Source: Alkalihalobacillus pseudalcaliphilus
GTDB lineage: Bacteria; Bacillota; Bacilli; Bacillales; Bacillaceae_D
Length of the DNA stretch: 64,000 bases
Direction: 5' to 3'
Assembly (NCBI GenBank): GCA_001038565.1
Contig: LFJO01000010.1
Location: forward strand, 242,089 to 306,088
Shown here piece after piece: positions 10,190 through 20,700 of this stretch. The position numbers and the translations under genes are program-made. The first letter of the stretch is position 1; each line of letters begins with the position of its first letter. The notes below the pieces were generated by a model. It made no database searches, was not told the origin of the DNA, and worked only from the letters and a program-made list of their open reading frames with translations.

Positions 10190-10843
10190 ATGGCTGTTCG
10201 TGAAAATTTTACTCATCAATTACAAGTTGTAAAAGAGCAATTATTGGATATGGGTGCAAGGGTTTCTGAAGTTTTACATGAATCACATCGGGCATTTCAA
10301 GAAGCAGATATCGAGACGATGGACCGAATTATTAAGGATGACCATTTAATCAATGAACTAGAACACAAATTAAATGATTCTGTTACTTTACTCATCACGA
10401 AACAACAGCCAGTTGCAACAGACCTTAGGAAATTAATTGTTACGTTAAAAGTTTCAAGTGACTTAGAGCGTGTCGCTGATTTAGCTGTTGATATGGCGAA
10501 AGCGGCTCGTCGCTTAGACGCACAAATGCTAACAGATATACGTGAAAAAATGATGAAGATGTTCCAACTTGCAGAGCAAATGATTGAAGAGTCGTTAAAA
10601 GCTTATGCTCAATCTGATGTAATCCTTGCTCAGCGTGTCGCATCCATTGATGACCATGTTGACCGCATGTATGGAGAAATCATCCGTGAATTATTTGAAT
10701 TGAACTCAAATGAGGTTGAGGTCAATCAAATAACGCAATTTGCCTTCATTGGTAGATATATAGAACGTATGGCAGACTATGCAACCAACATTACAGAATG
10801 GGTTATTTATGAAATGAACGGAAAGCATTTTGACTTAAATTAA
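10190..10843 (+). CDS. phoU: Phosphate signalling protein PhoU
   Basis: PhoU couples the Pst transporter to the PhoR/PhoP two-component system and limits phosphate uptake. The 217-residue all-helical protein contains two PhoU repeats; the metal-binding signatures are visible as DLERVADLAVDMAKAA (about 86-101) and IGRYIERMADYATNI (about 187-201). GAGGAGGAG precedes ATG 10190. It is the last gene of the operon, closed by the terminator at 10896. Confidence 0.96.
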   Translation: MAVRENFTHQLQVVKEQLLDMGARVSEVLHESHRAFQEADIETMDRIIKDDHLINELEHKLNDSVTLLITKQQPVATDLRKLIVTLKVSSDLERVADLAVDMAKAARRLDAQMLTDIREKMMKMFQLAEQMIEESLKAYAQSDVILAQRVASIDDHVDRMYGEIIRELFELNSNEVEVNQITQFAFIGRYIERMADYATNITEWVIYEMNGKHFDLN

Positions 10844-10895
10844 TAATATCCCCCTTTCAATTTAAGTCTCATCCCCTTAGAAAAGAATAAAAGTC

Positions 10896-10939
10896 CAAAA
10901 ACTGTCTTAGTAGTATCAAAAACTAAGTCAGTTTTTTTA
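10896..10939 (+). terminator. Terminator of the pst-phoU operon
   Basis: AAAAACTGTCTTAG pairs with CTAAGTCAGTTTTT (one mismatch) and a T run follows. It isolates the operon from the repeat region downstream. Confidence 0.85.
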
Positions 10940-11016
10940 TTTCATACGATCACCGCTCGAGCCTATTCGTGTACTTGCTCCAGCACAACCCATGAGTAAG
11001 TGATATGTTTATTCTT

Positions 11017-11361
11017 GCATTTTCATACAAAAACCACAGTCGGAGCTAAATGCCCCTCCGCCACCAACAAACACGAAAGTGTGATTTTGCTATTAGCATG
11101 GTGGTTCTTTATTCACTTTGTTTTGTTGTTATTTCTTTTAAGGAATGTTATTTGTACTTGAGAATGAGCAGTACCCGGCGGGCGAGTCATGCAAATGCTC
11201 CCGCAGGACGTGCAGCATGATTCTCGGGAGCGACGAGTAGAGCTCCGCACATGGGTATCAGCACTAACTTTCATATAAAACCCGTATGGTGGAGCCAAAA
11301 CCGCTCCACCACCAACAAAGATGAAAGTCATCTATCGCCACCTTAAGGTTCATAAGGAATT
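11017..11361 (+). repeat. Mosaic repeat, locus 3a (A, B, A)
   Basis: Module A (11017-11080, inner stem CGGAG/CTCCG) is followed by an AT-rich linker and module B. B includes GTACCCGGCGGGCGAGTC, GCATGATTCTCGGGAGCGAC and AGCTCCGCACATGGGTATCA, and ends with ACTTTCATATAAAA. A second module A (11267-11328) has the stem GGTGGAGC/GCTCCACC, a paired change relative to the GGCGAAG/CTTCGCC form. A leader (CCACCTTAAGGTTCATAAGG) then runs directly into the tandem array. The first part of the gap (10940-11016) shows nothing recognisable. Confidence 0.85.
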
Positions 11362-12245
11362 GTGAAGATACGGAGGCAAAACCTTAGAGTATCTGCACAA
11401 AGAGAGGGTTAATGTGAAGATACGGAGGCAAAACCTTAGAGTATCTGCACAAAGAGGAGGTTAATGTGAAGATACGGAGGCAAAACCTCGGAGTATCTGA
11501 ACAAAGAGAGGGTTAATGTGAAGATACGGAGGCAAAACCTCGGAGTATCTGAACAAAGAGAGGGTTAATGTGAAGATACGGAGGCAAAACCTCGGAGTAT
11601 CTGAACAAAGAGAGGGTTAATGTGAAGATACGGAGGCAAAACCTCGGAGTATCTGAACAAAGAGAGGGTTAATGTGAAGATACGGAGGCAAAACCTCGGA
11701 GTATCTGAACAAAGAGAGGGTTAATGTGAAGATACGGAGGCAAAACCTCGGAGTATCTGAACAAAGAGAGGGTTAATGTGAAGATACGGAGGCAAAACCT
11801 CGGAGTATCTGAACAAAGAGAGGGTTAATGTGAAGATACGGAGGCAAAACCTCGGAGTATCTGAACAAAGAGAGGGTTAATGTGAAGATACGGAGGCAAA
11901 ACCTCGGAGTATCTGAACAAAGAGAGGGTTAATGTGAAGATACGGAGGCAAAACCTCGGAGTATCTGCACAAAGAGAGGGTTAATGTGAAGATACGGAGG
12001 CAAAACCTCGGAGTATCTGCACAAAGAGAGGGTTTAATGTGAAGATACGGAGGCAAAACCTCGGAGTATCTGCACAAAGAGAGGGTTAATGTGAAGATAC
12101 GGAGCAAAACCTTAGAGAATCTGCACAAAAAGGAGGTTAATGTGAAGATACGGAGGCAAAACCTTAGAGTAACTGTACAAAGAGGAGGTTAATGTGAAGA
12201 TGCTGACGCCAAACCTTGGAGTAACTACCCGAAAACGGCTGAACG
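11362..12245 (+). repeat. Tandem array of 17 copies of a 52-bp palindromic unit (module D)
   Basis: Units begin at GTGAAGATAC at 11362, 11414, 11466, 11518, 11570, 11622, 11674, 11726, 11778, 11830, 11882, 11934, 11986, 12039, 12091, 12142 and 12194. The period is 52 bp, with one unit of 53 and one of 51 from single-base indels. Each unit folds: AGATAC, then GAGG, loop CAAAA, CCTC, then GTATCT. Central units are nearly identical (CCTCGGAG, TCTGAAC), while those at both ends diverge (CCTTAGAG, TCTGCAC), and the last unit is degenerate. There is no variable spacer. 52 is not divisible by three, so it is not a coding repeat. Confidence 0.95.
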
Positions 12246-12349
12246 TGACAGTTACTCAAGGGGCATGATGTCACAATGAGCTCTTGAGCTTAATGATTAG
12301 TCGTAACCTGTCATACTGGAAGTGAACTTGACGAGATTCAGTTCATCAC

Positions 12350-12590
12350 CCATTAAACTTTTATACAAAACCCGCATGGTGGAGTCAAAAGCGCTCCACC
12401 ACCACTAAAGATGAAAGTGATGTTTGGCACTTTAACTGTTGGAACTTCATTCAATTAGTTTTTGCTTGTTGACTTTTCATTCATTTATTTTGTGTGAGAA
12501 GTTCACTAACCATGAAGCCTGCCCAACCCATTCCCGGAGCGATCATCGAAGATGTGTATATCATCTTTCGTACATTTTCATACAAAAAGG
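12350..12590 (+). repeat. Mosaic repeat, locus 3b (module A and a diverged B remnant)
   Basis: Module A at 12357-12418 has arms ACTTTTAT/ATGAAAGT and the stem GGTGGAG/CTCCACC. A B-like AT-rich linker (TTTGGCACTTTAACTGTTGG, CTTCATTCAATTAG) and a shortened B core with CCCGGAGCGATCATCG follow, ending at TTTTCATACAAAA (about 12578-12590), 60 bases before arginase. The 12246-12349 stretch between the D array and this element has no recognised feature. Confidence 0.75.
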
Positions 12591-12649
12591 TATTTCACAA
12601 TATTATGTAGAATATAGTTTGTGAGATTATTTCACGAGGTGGTGGCTAA

Positions 12650-13543
12650 ATGAATAGAACAAAAGTAAGTATCATAGGAGTACCCCTTGATTTAGGGCAA
12701 ACTCGTCGAGGCGTCGACATGGGGCCAAGTGCGATACGTTATGCTGGCCTAGAGAATAACTTACAGGATTTGGCGGATGAAGTGTTGGACCACGGAGACA
12801 TCCAAATAATTAAAGGAAAAGAAGAAAAACAGAAATTAAGATATTTAAAGGAAATTGTAGCGGCAAGTCAAGCATTAACAAAACAAATAAAAAAGGCAGA
12901 AGAAGCTGGCTATTTTCCATTAGTATTAGGTGGCGATCATAGTACAGCTATTGGCACGATAGCAGGTGTAGCTGAGACGAAAGAGAATTTAGGTCTAATC
13001 TGGTTTGATGCTCACGGTGATCTAAATACAATGGACACCTCTCCATCAGGTAATATTCATGGTATGCCTTTAGCGGTGAGCTTAGGTTATGGAGAGCCAG
13101 AACTACTCGGCGTTGGTTCAACAACTATCAAAGTAAAGCCTGAGAATATTGTCTTAATAGGCATTCGTTCATTAGATGATGGTGAAAAGGAGAGAATTAA
13201 ACAGCTGAAAATCAAAACATATACGATGCACGAGATTGACCGATTAGGAATGACACGAGTCATGGAAGAAGCAATTGCCCACGTTTCTAAAGATACGGAT
13301 GGTGTGCACTTAAGTTTTGATTTAGATGCCCTAGATCCTTTAGAAGCACCGGGAGTTGGAACTCCTGTAAAAGGTGGAATTACTTATCGTGAGAGCCATT
13401 TAGCCATGGAGATGCTTGCTGAAGCTGATATCATAACATCAGCTGAGTTTGTAGAAGTCAATCCAATCCTTGATCAAAAAAATCAAACAGCAGAAGCCGC
13501 CGTAGCCCTCATCGGCTCACTCTTCGGACAAAAATTATTATAA
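12650..13543 (+). CDS. rocF: Arginase
   Basis: Arginase hydrolyses arginine to ornithine and urea using a binuclear manganese centre. All metal motifs are present: GGDHST (about 100-105), WFDAHGDLN (123-131), SFDLDALDP (about 227-235) and the substrate-binding SAEFVEVNP. The 297-residue length matches RocF of B. subtilis. The ribosome binding site is AGGTGG before ATG 12650. The gene stands alone, without other roc genes, and follows a long repeat region. The arginine biosynthesis operon lies 44 kb downstream, so opposite regulation by an ArgR/AhrC protein is likely but no site was recognised here. Confidence 0.96.
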   Translation: MNRTKVSIIGVPLDLGQTRRGVDMGPSAIRYAGLENNLQDLADEVLDHGDIQIIKGKEEKQKLRYLKEIVAASQALTKQIKKAEEAGYFPLVLGGDHSTAIGTIAGVAETKENLGLIWFDAHGDLNTMDTSPSGNIHGMPLAVSLGYGEPELLGVGSTTIKVKPENIVLIGIRSLDDGEKERIKQLKIKTYTMHEIDRLGMTRVMEEAIAHVSKDTDGVHLSFDLDALDPLEAPGVGTPVKGGITYRESHLAMEMLAEADIITSAEFVEVNPILDQKNQTAEAAVALIGSLFGQKLL

Positions 13544-13591
13544 AAGTTTTTGAACCGTTCAAAATTTCTCTAATTCCGTTAGGTTCATTAT

Positions 13592-13790
13592 TTGGTGGCT
13601 TTTCATTCACTTTGTACTTTTTCTTATTCATTTTAATAATTTTTGTAAGAATGATTTTGAACTTGAGAATTAGCAGTAACCCAGCGGATGAAAATATGCG
13701 GAGACTCTCGTGGGACGAAGTGGTAGAGCTGAGATCTTCTGTTTGCACCAATTAGCTCAGCTCCATGCGATTGTCTCGAAGCATACAAAA
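13592..13790 (+). repeat. Mosaic repeat, locus 4 (module B)
   Basis: An AT-rich linker (TTTGGTGGCTTTTCATTCAC) leads to the most complete class of B core: GCAGTAACCCAGCGGATGAA, GCGGAGACTCTCGTGGGACG, AGAGCTGAGATC, ATTAGCTCAGCTCCATGCGA and GTCTCGAAGCATACAAAA. It is the same block as at 40.1 kb. The core resembles a Bacillaceae-wide intergenic repeat that I remember as beginning GGAGACTCCTGCGGGA. The end is truncated relative to the 40-kb copy. Confidence 0.8.
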
Positions 13791-13900
13791 ATGATTATTC
13801 TATGGCGATGGAAGCACAATCATTTATTATTAGAACAAGTTCGATTATAATAAGAAAGTAGTTATATTGAAGAGGATTTTCGAAATTAGGAGGATTTATC

Positions 13901-14263
13901 ATGGAAACGATGTTTAGTCACCTGCATTCAAGTGCATGGGCAATTACTATTTTATTATTTCTAATCGCGTTTTTCTTACTAAAAGGTGGAAAAGCTAAAG
14001 GCGGCAAAATTGTACACATGATTTTACGATTATTCTATGTCATCATGATCGTGTCAGGTGTTTATCTATTAAGTGCATTATGGGGATTTGCAACCATTTA
14101 TATCGTAAAAGGTCTATTAGCCATAGTGTTAATTGGTTTAATGGAAATGTTATTAGGAAAAGCGAAAAGAGGACAGTTAGCCAATACAGTCGTCCTTTGG
14201 ATTATCTTTATCATCATCCTCGTTGTTGTCCCATTAATGGGCTTTGGAGTTATAAGCTTCTAA
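13901..14263 (+). CDS. yisL: YisL-family membrane protein (DUF1516)
   Basis: This 120-residue integral membrane protein has four predicted membrane helices (about 10-27, 40-62, 66-84 and 95-117) separated by short Lys/Arg-rich loops (KGGKAKGGK, GKAKRGQ). It matches B. subtilis YisL in size and pattern. Its function is unknown. AGGAGG precedes ATG 13901. It is monocistronic, with its own terminator. Confidence 0.85.
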   Translation: METMFSHLHSSAWAITILLFLIAFFLLKGGKAKGGKIVHMILRLFYVIMIVSGVYLLSALWGFATIYIVKGLLAIVLIGLMEMLLGKAKRGQLANTVVLWIIFIIILVVVPLMGFGVISF

Positions 14264-14273
14264 AGAAGAAAGG

Positions 14274-14310
14274 GTTTAGCTTTGCTAGTCGAAGCTAGGC
14301 TTTTTTTTAT
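14274..14310 (+). terminator. Terminator after yisL
   Basis: TTTAGCTTTG and CGAAGCTAGGC form a hairpin around CTAGT, followed by nine T. Confidence 0.75.
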
Positions 14311-14355
14311 GGTAAACTATGAATAAAATTTAAGAAGTGAATAGGTGGGAATAAG

Positions 14356-14811
14356 ATGGAGTGGCAATTAAAATCTTTTCATGAATTAAGCACGGATGAA
14401 CTTTATGAAATCATCCGCTTAAGAGTTAATGTTTTTGTTGTTGAACAAAATTGTCCATATGAAGAAGTGGATGGAGCTGATAAAGTCGCCAAACATATTT
14501 TTATAAAAGAACAGGATGGTTCCATTAAAGCCTACAGTCGTTTATTTGAAGCTGGTGCTTATGGAAAAGAAGCCTCGATTGGGCGTGTGATCGTGGCTAA
14601 ACCATATCGGCGGGATGGTTTTGGCAGAGAATTATTAAACCATGCGATTGCGTATTTAGAAAAGGATTGTTTGCAAGAATCCATCGTGATTCAAGCCCAA
14701 ACCTATTTACTTTCATTTTACCAATCTTTCGGTTTTGAACCATTTTCAGATCCTTATTTACACGATGGTATTTTACATACTGATATGAGAAAAATGAACA
14801 AGCTTTCTTAA
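14356..14811 (+). CDS. GNAT acetyltransferase, ElaA family
   Basis: This 151-residue N-acetyltransferase has the ElaA signature: an N-terminal LYEIIRLRVNVFVVEQNCPYEEVDGAD, then the acetyl-CoA loop IGRVIVAKPYRRDGFGRELL (about 75-94), then QAQTYLLSFYQSFGF. The acceptor is unknown. The gene ends 12 bases before the AddB-like gene and may share its transcript, although a functional link is not implied by the family. Confidence 0.85.
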   Translation: MEWQLKSFHELSTDELYEIIRLRVNVFVVEQNCPYEEVDGADKVAKHIFIKEQDGSIKAYSRLFEAGAYGKEASIGRVIVAKPYRRDGFGRELLNHAIAYLEKDCLQESIVIQAQTYLLSFYQSFGFEPFSDPYLHDGILHTDMRKMNKLS

Positions 14812-14823
14812 AGGGGTGAAAAC

Positions 14824-17715
14824 ATGCACCGCATCTACGGCACATCGTTTTTAGAATTTGCTGCTCCACATCGGCTAAAGGCGGCGGCACAGGAACAGAA
14901 CAAGGAGGAAATGAAGGTATATTATGTCTTGCCTTCAAGTACCTGGCTAAAAGAAGCTTCAGAAAGACAAAAAGGGCCTCATTATTTAAATTTTGATGAA
15001 TTAGCAAAAAAAATCATTGAACAATTACAGGAAAAGATGGTATCCATTTCTGAGCAGGAACGTACCTTATTTTTTCAACAATTTGCGGAGCGACATCATA
15101 CTCAATTTGATTTGTATGATTCTAAGGGACGTGCAAAAGGATTCGCAGATACTTATGGACAAATTAAACGGTTAGGCTTGTCACTCGAAGATTTACCTAC
15201 GCCTTTATTAGCATTAAAAGGGTTATTTCAAGAATATGAAAAAGAGATTTTAGAAGCGAATGGTCTTTATGATCCAGAGAATCAGCTTTTGTATGCCATT
15301 GAGCTAATTGAAAAATTCCCTATTCAGCGTTTTAAATTGGTGATTGATGGGTTTTATAGTTTTAATCCACTACAATACCTAGTGATCCGCTCTTTGGGGG
15401 GGGCAGGGATGCCGATCGATATTTACTTGCCGAATAATCAATCGTTTTCTATTGTAGAACAAACAAAAATGGAATTGGAACAGATGGGTTTTGCTGATCA
15501 TTACCATTACGAGGAAGATTCAAAGAGGGATGGACATTATCGTTTGGCTGAAGCAACAACAAATGAAGAAGAAATGAGGACGGTTCTTGATGAGATTGCA
15601 CGTTCTTCTTTACCTTTTTCGGAACATGCTATCCTTCTTGCAGACGAACGTGAAAAAAATACTGAGCTAGCCTGGTATGCTGAACAAATGGGCATTCCAT
15701 TACAAATTCCGAAAAAGAAGTTTCTTTACGAATCAAGCCTGTATCATTTAATTGAAGTCGCCTTTCAAAAAAAGCCTGGTTCCTATTCGAAGTGGGAACA
15801 TGTGCAAGTGTTTGAGCAACTTTTAGCTCTTTCATTTATCAAACCAGATCAGTATGTAGTAGAGAAACAAGCTTTTATTGAACAAGGACAAGCTAATCAT
15901 CCTGAAATTAACGAACGGTATCAAAAGTTAATTCAATGGGCTTGGCCGAAAAAGGCCTCTTTCATAGATTACTTAAAAATTTTACAACAATTTTTAGATG
16001 AGCTGAATTGGAAAAATCAATGGAAACACATCTTAGAAGAAGAAGAGGATATCAAGCTTCTGCAAGCACTATCAATAGAGTGGAAAGCATTGGAGCATTT
16101 TGAAAATAAACTGGCTACCCATATCATGACCTTAAAAGAAAGGGGGTTAGGGGCATTATTAATGGACCAGGAATTGTTCAAAGAATGGCTAAGAGAAATC
16201 GGACAAACAACGGAAATTTTTATAGAAAGAGCGCCTTCTGATGGGGTTGTCATTCATAATTGGCGGGATGTCGGCTTATTTAAAGGAAAGAAACTATTCG
16301 TATTAAGAATGAATGAAGGGATCTTCCCAGCTCACCGCCAGCTATCTGGTTATTTGCATGAAAAAGACTTGCAAAAATTACCTATTTTGAATGGAGTACC
16401 GACACAGCAGCTTGCAAGAAAAAGCCAAGAAGCTTTTTTTCAGCAATTATTTTTTGTAGCTGATGATATTACGTTCTCTTATATAAAAGGCCTTGACCAA
16501 GAGAACCCACTTTTACCATCACCATTATTAGTAACACTGAATCTGGAAAAAGTTACTTGGGATTTTGAAGTCCGAAGTCGTCATAAAGAGGTGCTAACTG
16601 AAGATGAGCGTTATGAGCTGATCGCCTACTATATGGGAAAAGCTTACGTGATTCCAGAAAATGAGATTCCAAAAGAGTTACATCAGTACCGTAACCGAAT
16701 TCAACATGTAGAGAGTTTTGAAGAATCCATTATGCCAAGACATCAACAGCGTCTAAGAAAAAATGAAGTAGCAGTGACGGCATTAGAAGCTTATGCACGT
16801 TGTCCTTTTAAGTATGCAATGGAAAGAGAGTTGCAAATTGAAGAGCCGTTAGAGCAAAGCAAACAAGTGTCGCCGCTCGATATGGGCTCAATGGTACATG
16901 ATCTCATTGAGGAAATTTATGTGGAGTTAGGTATTGTTGGTATTCCCTTTGCAAAAATATCAGAAGAAATAAAAGCCCAAGTACCCATTTTAGTTGAGGA
17001 TAAATTTGAAAAACGTTGGGAAGAGATCTCTAGACAATATGCAGAGCTCTCACAATTGGATTTACTATTACTGAAGAAACAATGGTTAAAACGATTACGT
17101 AAATGGTGGCAAGCAGAAAAGAAACATTTCTTTAATAATGACCGTATTCCCACAATGAAAATTGAACATCTTGAGCAGAAGGTTCATTTTGACTTGCCGC
17201 TAGCTAATCATAAGACATTGACCTTACAAGGCAAGGTTGACAGAGTCGACAGTGATGAAAACGGCTTTGTCATTTATGATTATAAGACGGGGAATGCTTC
17301 AATCAAAAAAGAGGATATCGTATCGGGGTTAAAGTTACAACTGCCTCTTTACGCCTATGCCATTTCGTTACAGTTAAGCTATTTACACAATAAAGAGATG
17401 AAGGGATATGGTGCTTCTTATATTTCATTAAAGGAACCAGAAAAACGAGCAGGTAATGGGGTATGGAGGCCGGAACTTGTTACGAAGGATTCTCCCTTTT
17501 ATATTTCAACAAGAACGACAAATAAAGAAGAGAATTGGGCAACTGAGGCATATTTAGATGAAAATCAATTAAAGGGAAAAGTAGAGGAGCTGTGGCGAGG
17601 TTCTTATACGGAATATCCAGTTAAGCCATTAGATTGTTCAGATTTTTGCCCATTTAAACCGATATGCCGTGTAAGCGATGAGCAAAAGGAAAGGGGTGAC
17701 TCCCATGAAGTTTAA
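14824..17715 (+). CDS. AddB-like nuclease subunit (PD-(D/E)XK, four-cysteine cluster)
   Basis: In AddAB/RexAB enzymes the B subunit combines an inactivated helicase-like body with a C-terminal nuclease held by an iron-sulfur cluster. This 963-residue protein has that C-terminus: AYARCPFKYAMEREL, the early His in MGSMVHDLIEEIY, the nuclease motif GKVDRVDSDENG then VIYDYKTG, and CSDFCPFKPIC with spacing C-x3-C-x5-C. The N-terminus lacks the GxSGSGKT Walker A of B. subtilis AddB, which is also about 200 residues longer. The gene overlaps the helicase gene by 11 bases, so the two products are probably one complex. It is either a strongly diverged AddB or a second RecBCD-type system. Confidence 0.8.
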   Translation: MHRIYGTSFLEFAAPHRLKAAAQEQNKEEMKVYYVLPSSTWLKEASERQKGPHYLNFDELAKKIIEQLQEKMVSISEQERTLFFQQFAERHHTQFDLYDSKGRAKGFADTYGQIKRLGLSLEDLPTPLLALKGLFQEYEKEILEANGLYDPENQLLYAIELIEKFPIQRFKLVIDGFYSFNPLQYLVIRSLGGAGMPIDIYLPNNQSFSIVEQTKMELEQMGFADHYHYEEDSKRDGHYRLAEATTNEEEMRTVLDEIARSSLPFSEHAILLADEREKNTELAWYAEQMGIPLQIPKKKFLYESSLYHLIEVAFQKKPGSYSKWEHVQVFEQLLALSFIKPDQYVVEKQAFIEQGQANHPEINERYQKLIQWAWPKKASFIDYLKILQQFLDELNWKNQWKHILEEEEDIKLLQALSIEWKALEHFENKLATHIMTLKERGLGALLMDQELFKEWLREIGQTTEIFIERAPSDGVVIHNWRDVGLFKGKKLFVLRMNEGIFPAHRQLSGYLHEKDLQKLPILNGVPTQQLARKSQEAFFQQLFFVADDITFSYIKGLDQENPLLPSPLLVTLNLEKVTWDFEVRSRHKEVLTEDERYELIAYYMGKAYVIPENEIPKELHQYRNRIQHVESFEESIMPRHQQRLRKNEVAVTALEAYARCPFKYAMERELQIEEPLEQSKQVSPLDMGSMVHDLIEEIYVELGIVGIPFAKISEEIKAQVPILVEDKFEKRWEEISRQYAELSQLDLLLLKKQWLKRLRKWWQAEKKHFFNNDRIPTMKIEHLEQKVHFDLPLANHKTLTLQGKVDRVDSDENGFVIYDYKTGNASIKKEDIVSGLKLQLPLYAYAISLQLSYLHNKEMKGYGASYISLKEPEKRAGNGVWRPELVTKDSPFYISTRTTNKEENWATEAYLDENQLKGKVEELWRGSYTEYPVKPLDCSDFCPFKPICRVSDEQKERGDSHEV

Positions 17716-20700
17716 CCCTTCACAAGAACAGGCAATTTTTAGTGAGAGTCCATTTGTCGTTGTATCTGCTGGTGCTGGCTCAGGGAAAACGCGGGTGTTA
17801 ACCGAGCGGATTATTTACTTATGTGAATTAAAACGAAGAAATCCGAGCCATCCAATGGGCGTCTTGCTTGATGAAATAGTCGCGATAACTTTTACGGAAA
17901 AAGCTGCAAGGGAAATGAAGGAAAGAATTAGGATCCGCGTATTTGAGAAAATATACGAAGCGCGAGATGACGGCGAGAAGGACTATTGGCAAAAGCAAAA
18001 GGAGGCATTAGAAAGAACGATTATCGCAACCTTTCATAGTTTCTGTCAGCAGCTATTATCTCAAAATGCGATTACAGCCCATTTACCACCACGAATTAAA
18101 ATTCTTGATGAGATACATGCAAGTGAGATAAAAGCTGATATTATGGAAGGACTTTTTCAAAGACCAGCCTTTATTAGCCTAGCGGAGCCTTTCTTTCAAT
18201 ACTTATCGAAAGATTCATTAACCGATTATATTCTCAGTACTTATGAACAAATGCGTGAATGGTATATTGGTTCGTCTAGTATTCAAGAGTTGACTCCTCA
18301 AGCTATGTTGGAAGCTCAATTGCAAGCTGTTAAGAATGATAGGCAGAAAAAAATAGAAGAGTTCCATATGAAGGCCCTATCTTTAGTTGGACAGTTCGTC
18401 CACTACTCAGAATTAACGGCTGCTCAAAAAAAGCACGTTGCCAATATCGAACGTGATTTTGCAACGCTTCATCCACAATTAACAGCCGATCAGTATATGT
18501 CAATTTGTTCAGGGTGTATGCCATCAAGAGTCGATAAGAAATGGATGGAGCAAATTCCTCCTTTATATGAATTGTTTGAGCATGAGTGGAAGCCTTTGAA
18601 GAGCTGGTGGGGCAAGGGGCAAAAGGAAATAGGCTTCACTGAATTAGAGAAAAAGACTTTATTTGATTTTCTTGAGCTCATTCAACAATTTGATGCTAAA
18701 TATCAGGAACAGAAAAATTATTTGGGCTTCGTTGACTTTTCTGATTTACAGCAAAAAGCAATTGGTCTTTTAAACCATCCAGATATTGCCGAAGCATGTA
18801 GACGGCAATACCGGCATATGATGATTGATGAATTTCAAGATACGAACCAGCTTCAACTTAAAATGCTTCACCGGATTAATCCTGAGTACCGTTTTATTGT
18901 CGGTGATACGAAGCAGTCTATCTATCGTTTCCGTGGTGCGAATGTTTCATTAATGAATCAATTGGAGTTAGAGGCTGAAGAAGCTTTAGACGGCGAAACC
19001 ATCTTGATGAATATGAATTACCGAACAACCGAACCGATTATTGAGACAGTCAATCAATTATTTTCTTCTGTCATGGCTGAAAAGGCTGGGTATGCTTTTG
19101 AAACGAAATATACCGCTCTACAAGCAGCTAGGACTTCACAGGATACCGAGAAAAAAAGCGTCGAGTTGATTCAGACAACAGAGGATGAAAATCAATATGA
19201 TTCGTTGGCACAAAGGTTGGTAGCAATCGTAAATGAGGGTCAACCTCTTGTCCATAGGGGTGATCAATGGAGGAGGCCAAGCTGGAAGGATATCGCGGTC
19301 TTAATACCAACGAGGACACAACTCATGCAATTAGAGCAATCTTTAAATAACTATCAGATTCCTTATACCGTTTACGGAGGAGTCGCTTTTTTCCAAAGAC
19401 AAGAAATCATTGATTTTATCAACTTTTTACAATGGCTCAATCGACCTTATGAAGATTTATATGTAACGGCATTACTTAGAAGTCCGTTAGTTGGTTTAAC
19501 GCTTAATGAGCTACTTACAATGAAAGAATTGTGCCAGGAGGGACAATCTCTTGCACAATTCACGTATACCTTAAAAAATTCTTTTAGTACGGGTGAGCGT
19601 ATTTATGATGCAGCAAGGACGTTACAAAGGTGGTTACGCCATTATGTGCCTTGTTTGATTCAGACAACGACGGCGATTTATTTAAAAGAAATGATTCGGG
19701 ATATTGGATTAAGAGATAGCTTATTAATTCAAACAAATGGACGGCAAAAGGTTAAAAACCTCGAAAAGCTGATTGGTCTTTTAGATGAAGAGAATTGTAG
19801 GCTTTATGAAGAAATGGTAGAAGTCATTGTAAAGCGGAAGCAGTTAAATGAAAAAGAAGGTGAGGCCGAGGTTGAGCGTCTTGGTGGTGATGCCCTCTCC
19901 ATCATGACTGTTCATGCTTCTAAAGGACTCGAATTTCCAATTGTATGCTTACCGCAGCTAGATCGTCGTCCTCGTACGGATACGGGTGTCATTCGTTTTC
20001 ACTCCGATGTAGGTATTGTCTTTAAATTAGAGTCAGACGAAGAGGTAGAAGATACGGAGGAGGCAAGTATAGAGTCACTTGGATATTCCTATGTGAAGGA
20101 GTTCTCGCAGCTCGAGGCAATGGAAGAGGAAAAGCGCTTATTTTATGTAGCGGCGACACGGGCTCGTGATCATTTACTATTAATCGGTTCAGAAAAATAT
20201 AGCAAACAATCATGGCTAGAAATGATTGAATCAGTTAATTATCAGCCAGACAGTGCTATCAAATCATTGGTTGAGGAAACGAAACAAAGTAGGAGTGAAA
20301 TGCCTTTCAAACCCGATATTCACTCCTTTGATCCCATTGATATTTTGCACAAAAAACCGATGCTGATGAATATATCTGTAACAGAGGTCGTTGATTTTAT
20401 TTATGATAAATCAAAATACTTTTATAAGCATGTTTTAGGTATGGAAGACGGTTCATTCCCACAGAGTCAACGTTTTCGCCCTTCAATAGACAGCGAGGAA
20501 AACCTATCTATTCCTGCGAAAGAATTTGGTAACCTCATGCACAAGGCTTGTGAATGGTTGGATCAAGGCGTGACAGAAGAGAAAGCGGTGGAACAAGTAT
20601 TATATGAAGTCGCTTCTGAATCTAGGAGTGATATCGAGCGATTACTTCTCTCTCTACTTCAAACATACAATGTAGAACGTCGTCAGCAGCTAGGAGTAGT

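Noticed and set aside
11877-12128. 83-codon minus-strand reading frame in the D array, resembling a repeat protein
   Set aside because: It exists only because the repeat lacks stops in that strand; the 52-bp unit shifts frame every copy and there is no ribosome binding site.
11362-12245. CRISPR array
   Set aside because: The entire 52-bp period repeats; there are no unique spacers and no cas genes.
12439-12624. 61-codon plus-strand reading frame before arginase
   Set aside because: It lies in mosaic repeat and linker sequence, has no ribosome binding site and encodes a low-complexity Cys/His/Phe-rich peptide.
14824-14950. Walker A motif in the AddB-like N-terminus
   Set aside because: The start reads HRIYGTSFLEFAAPHRLKAA; no GxxGxGK(S/T) is present in any nearby position or frame.
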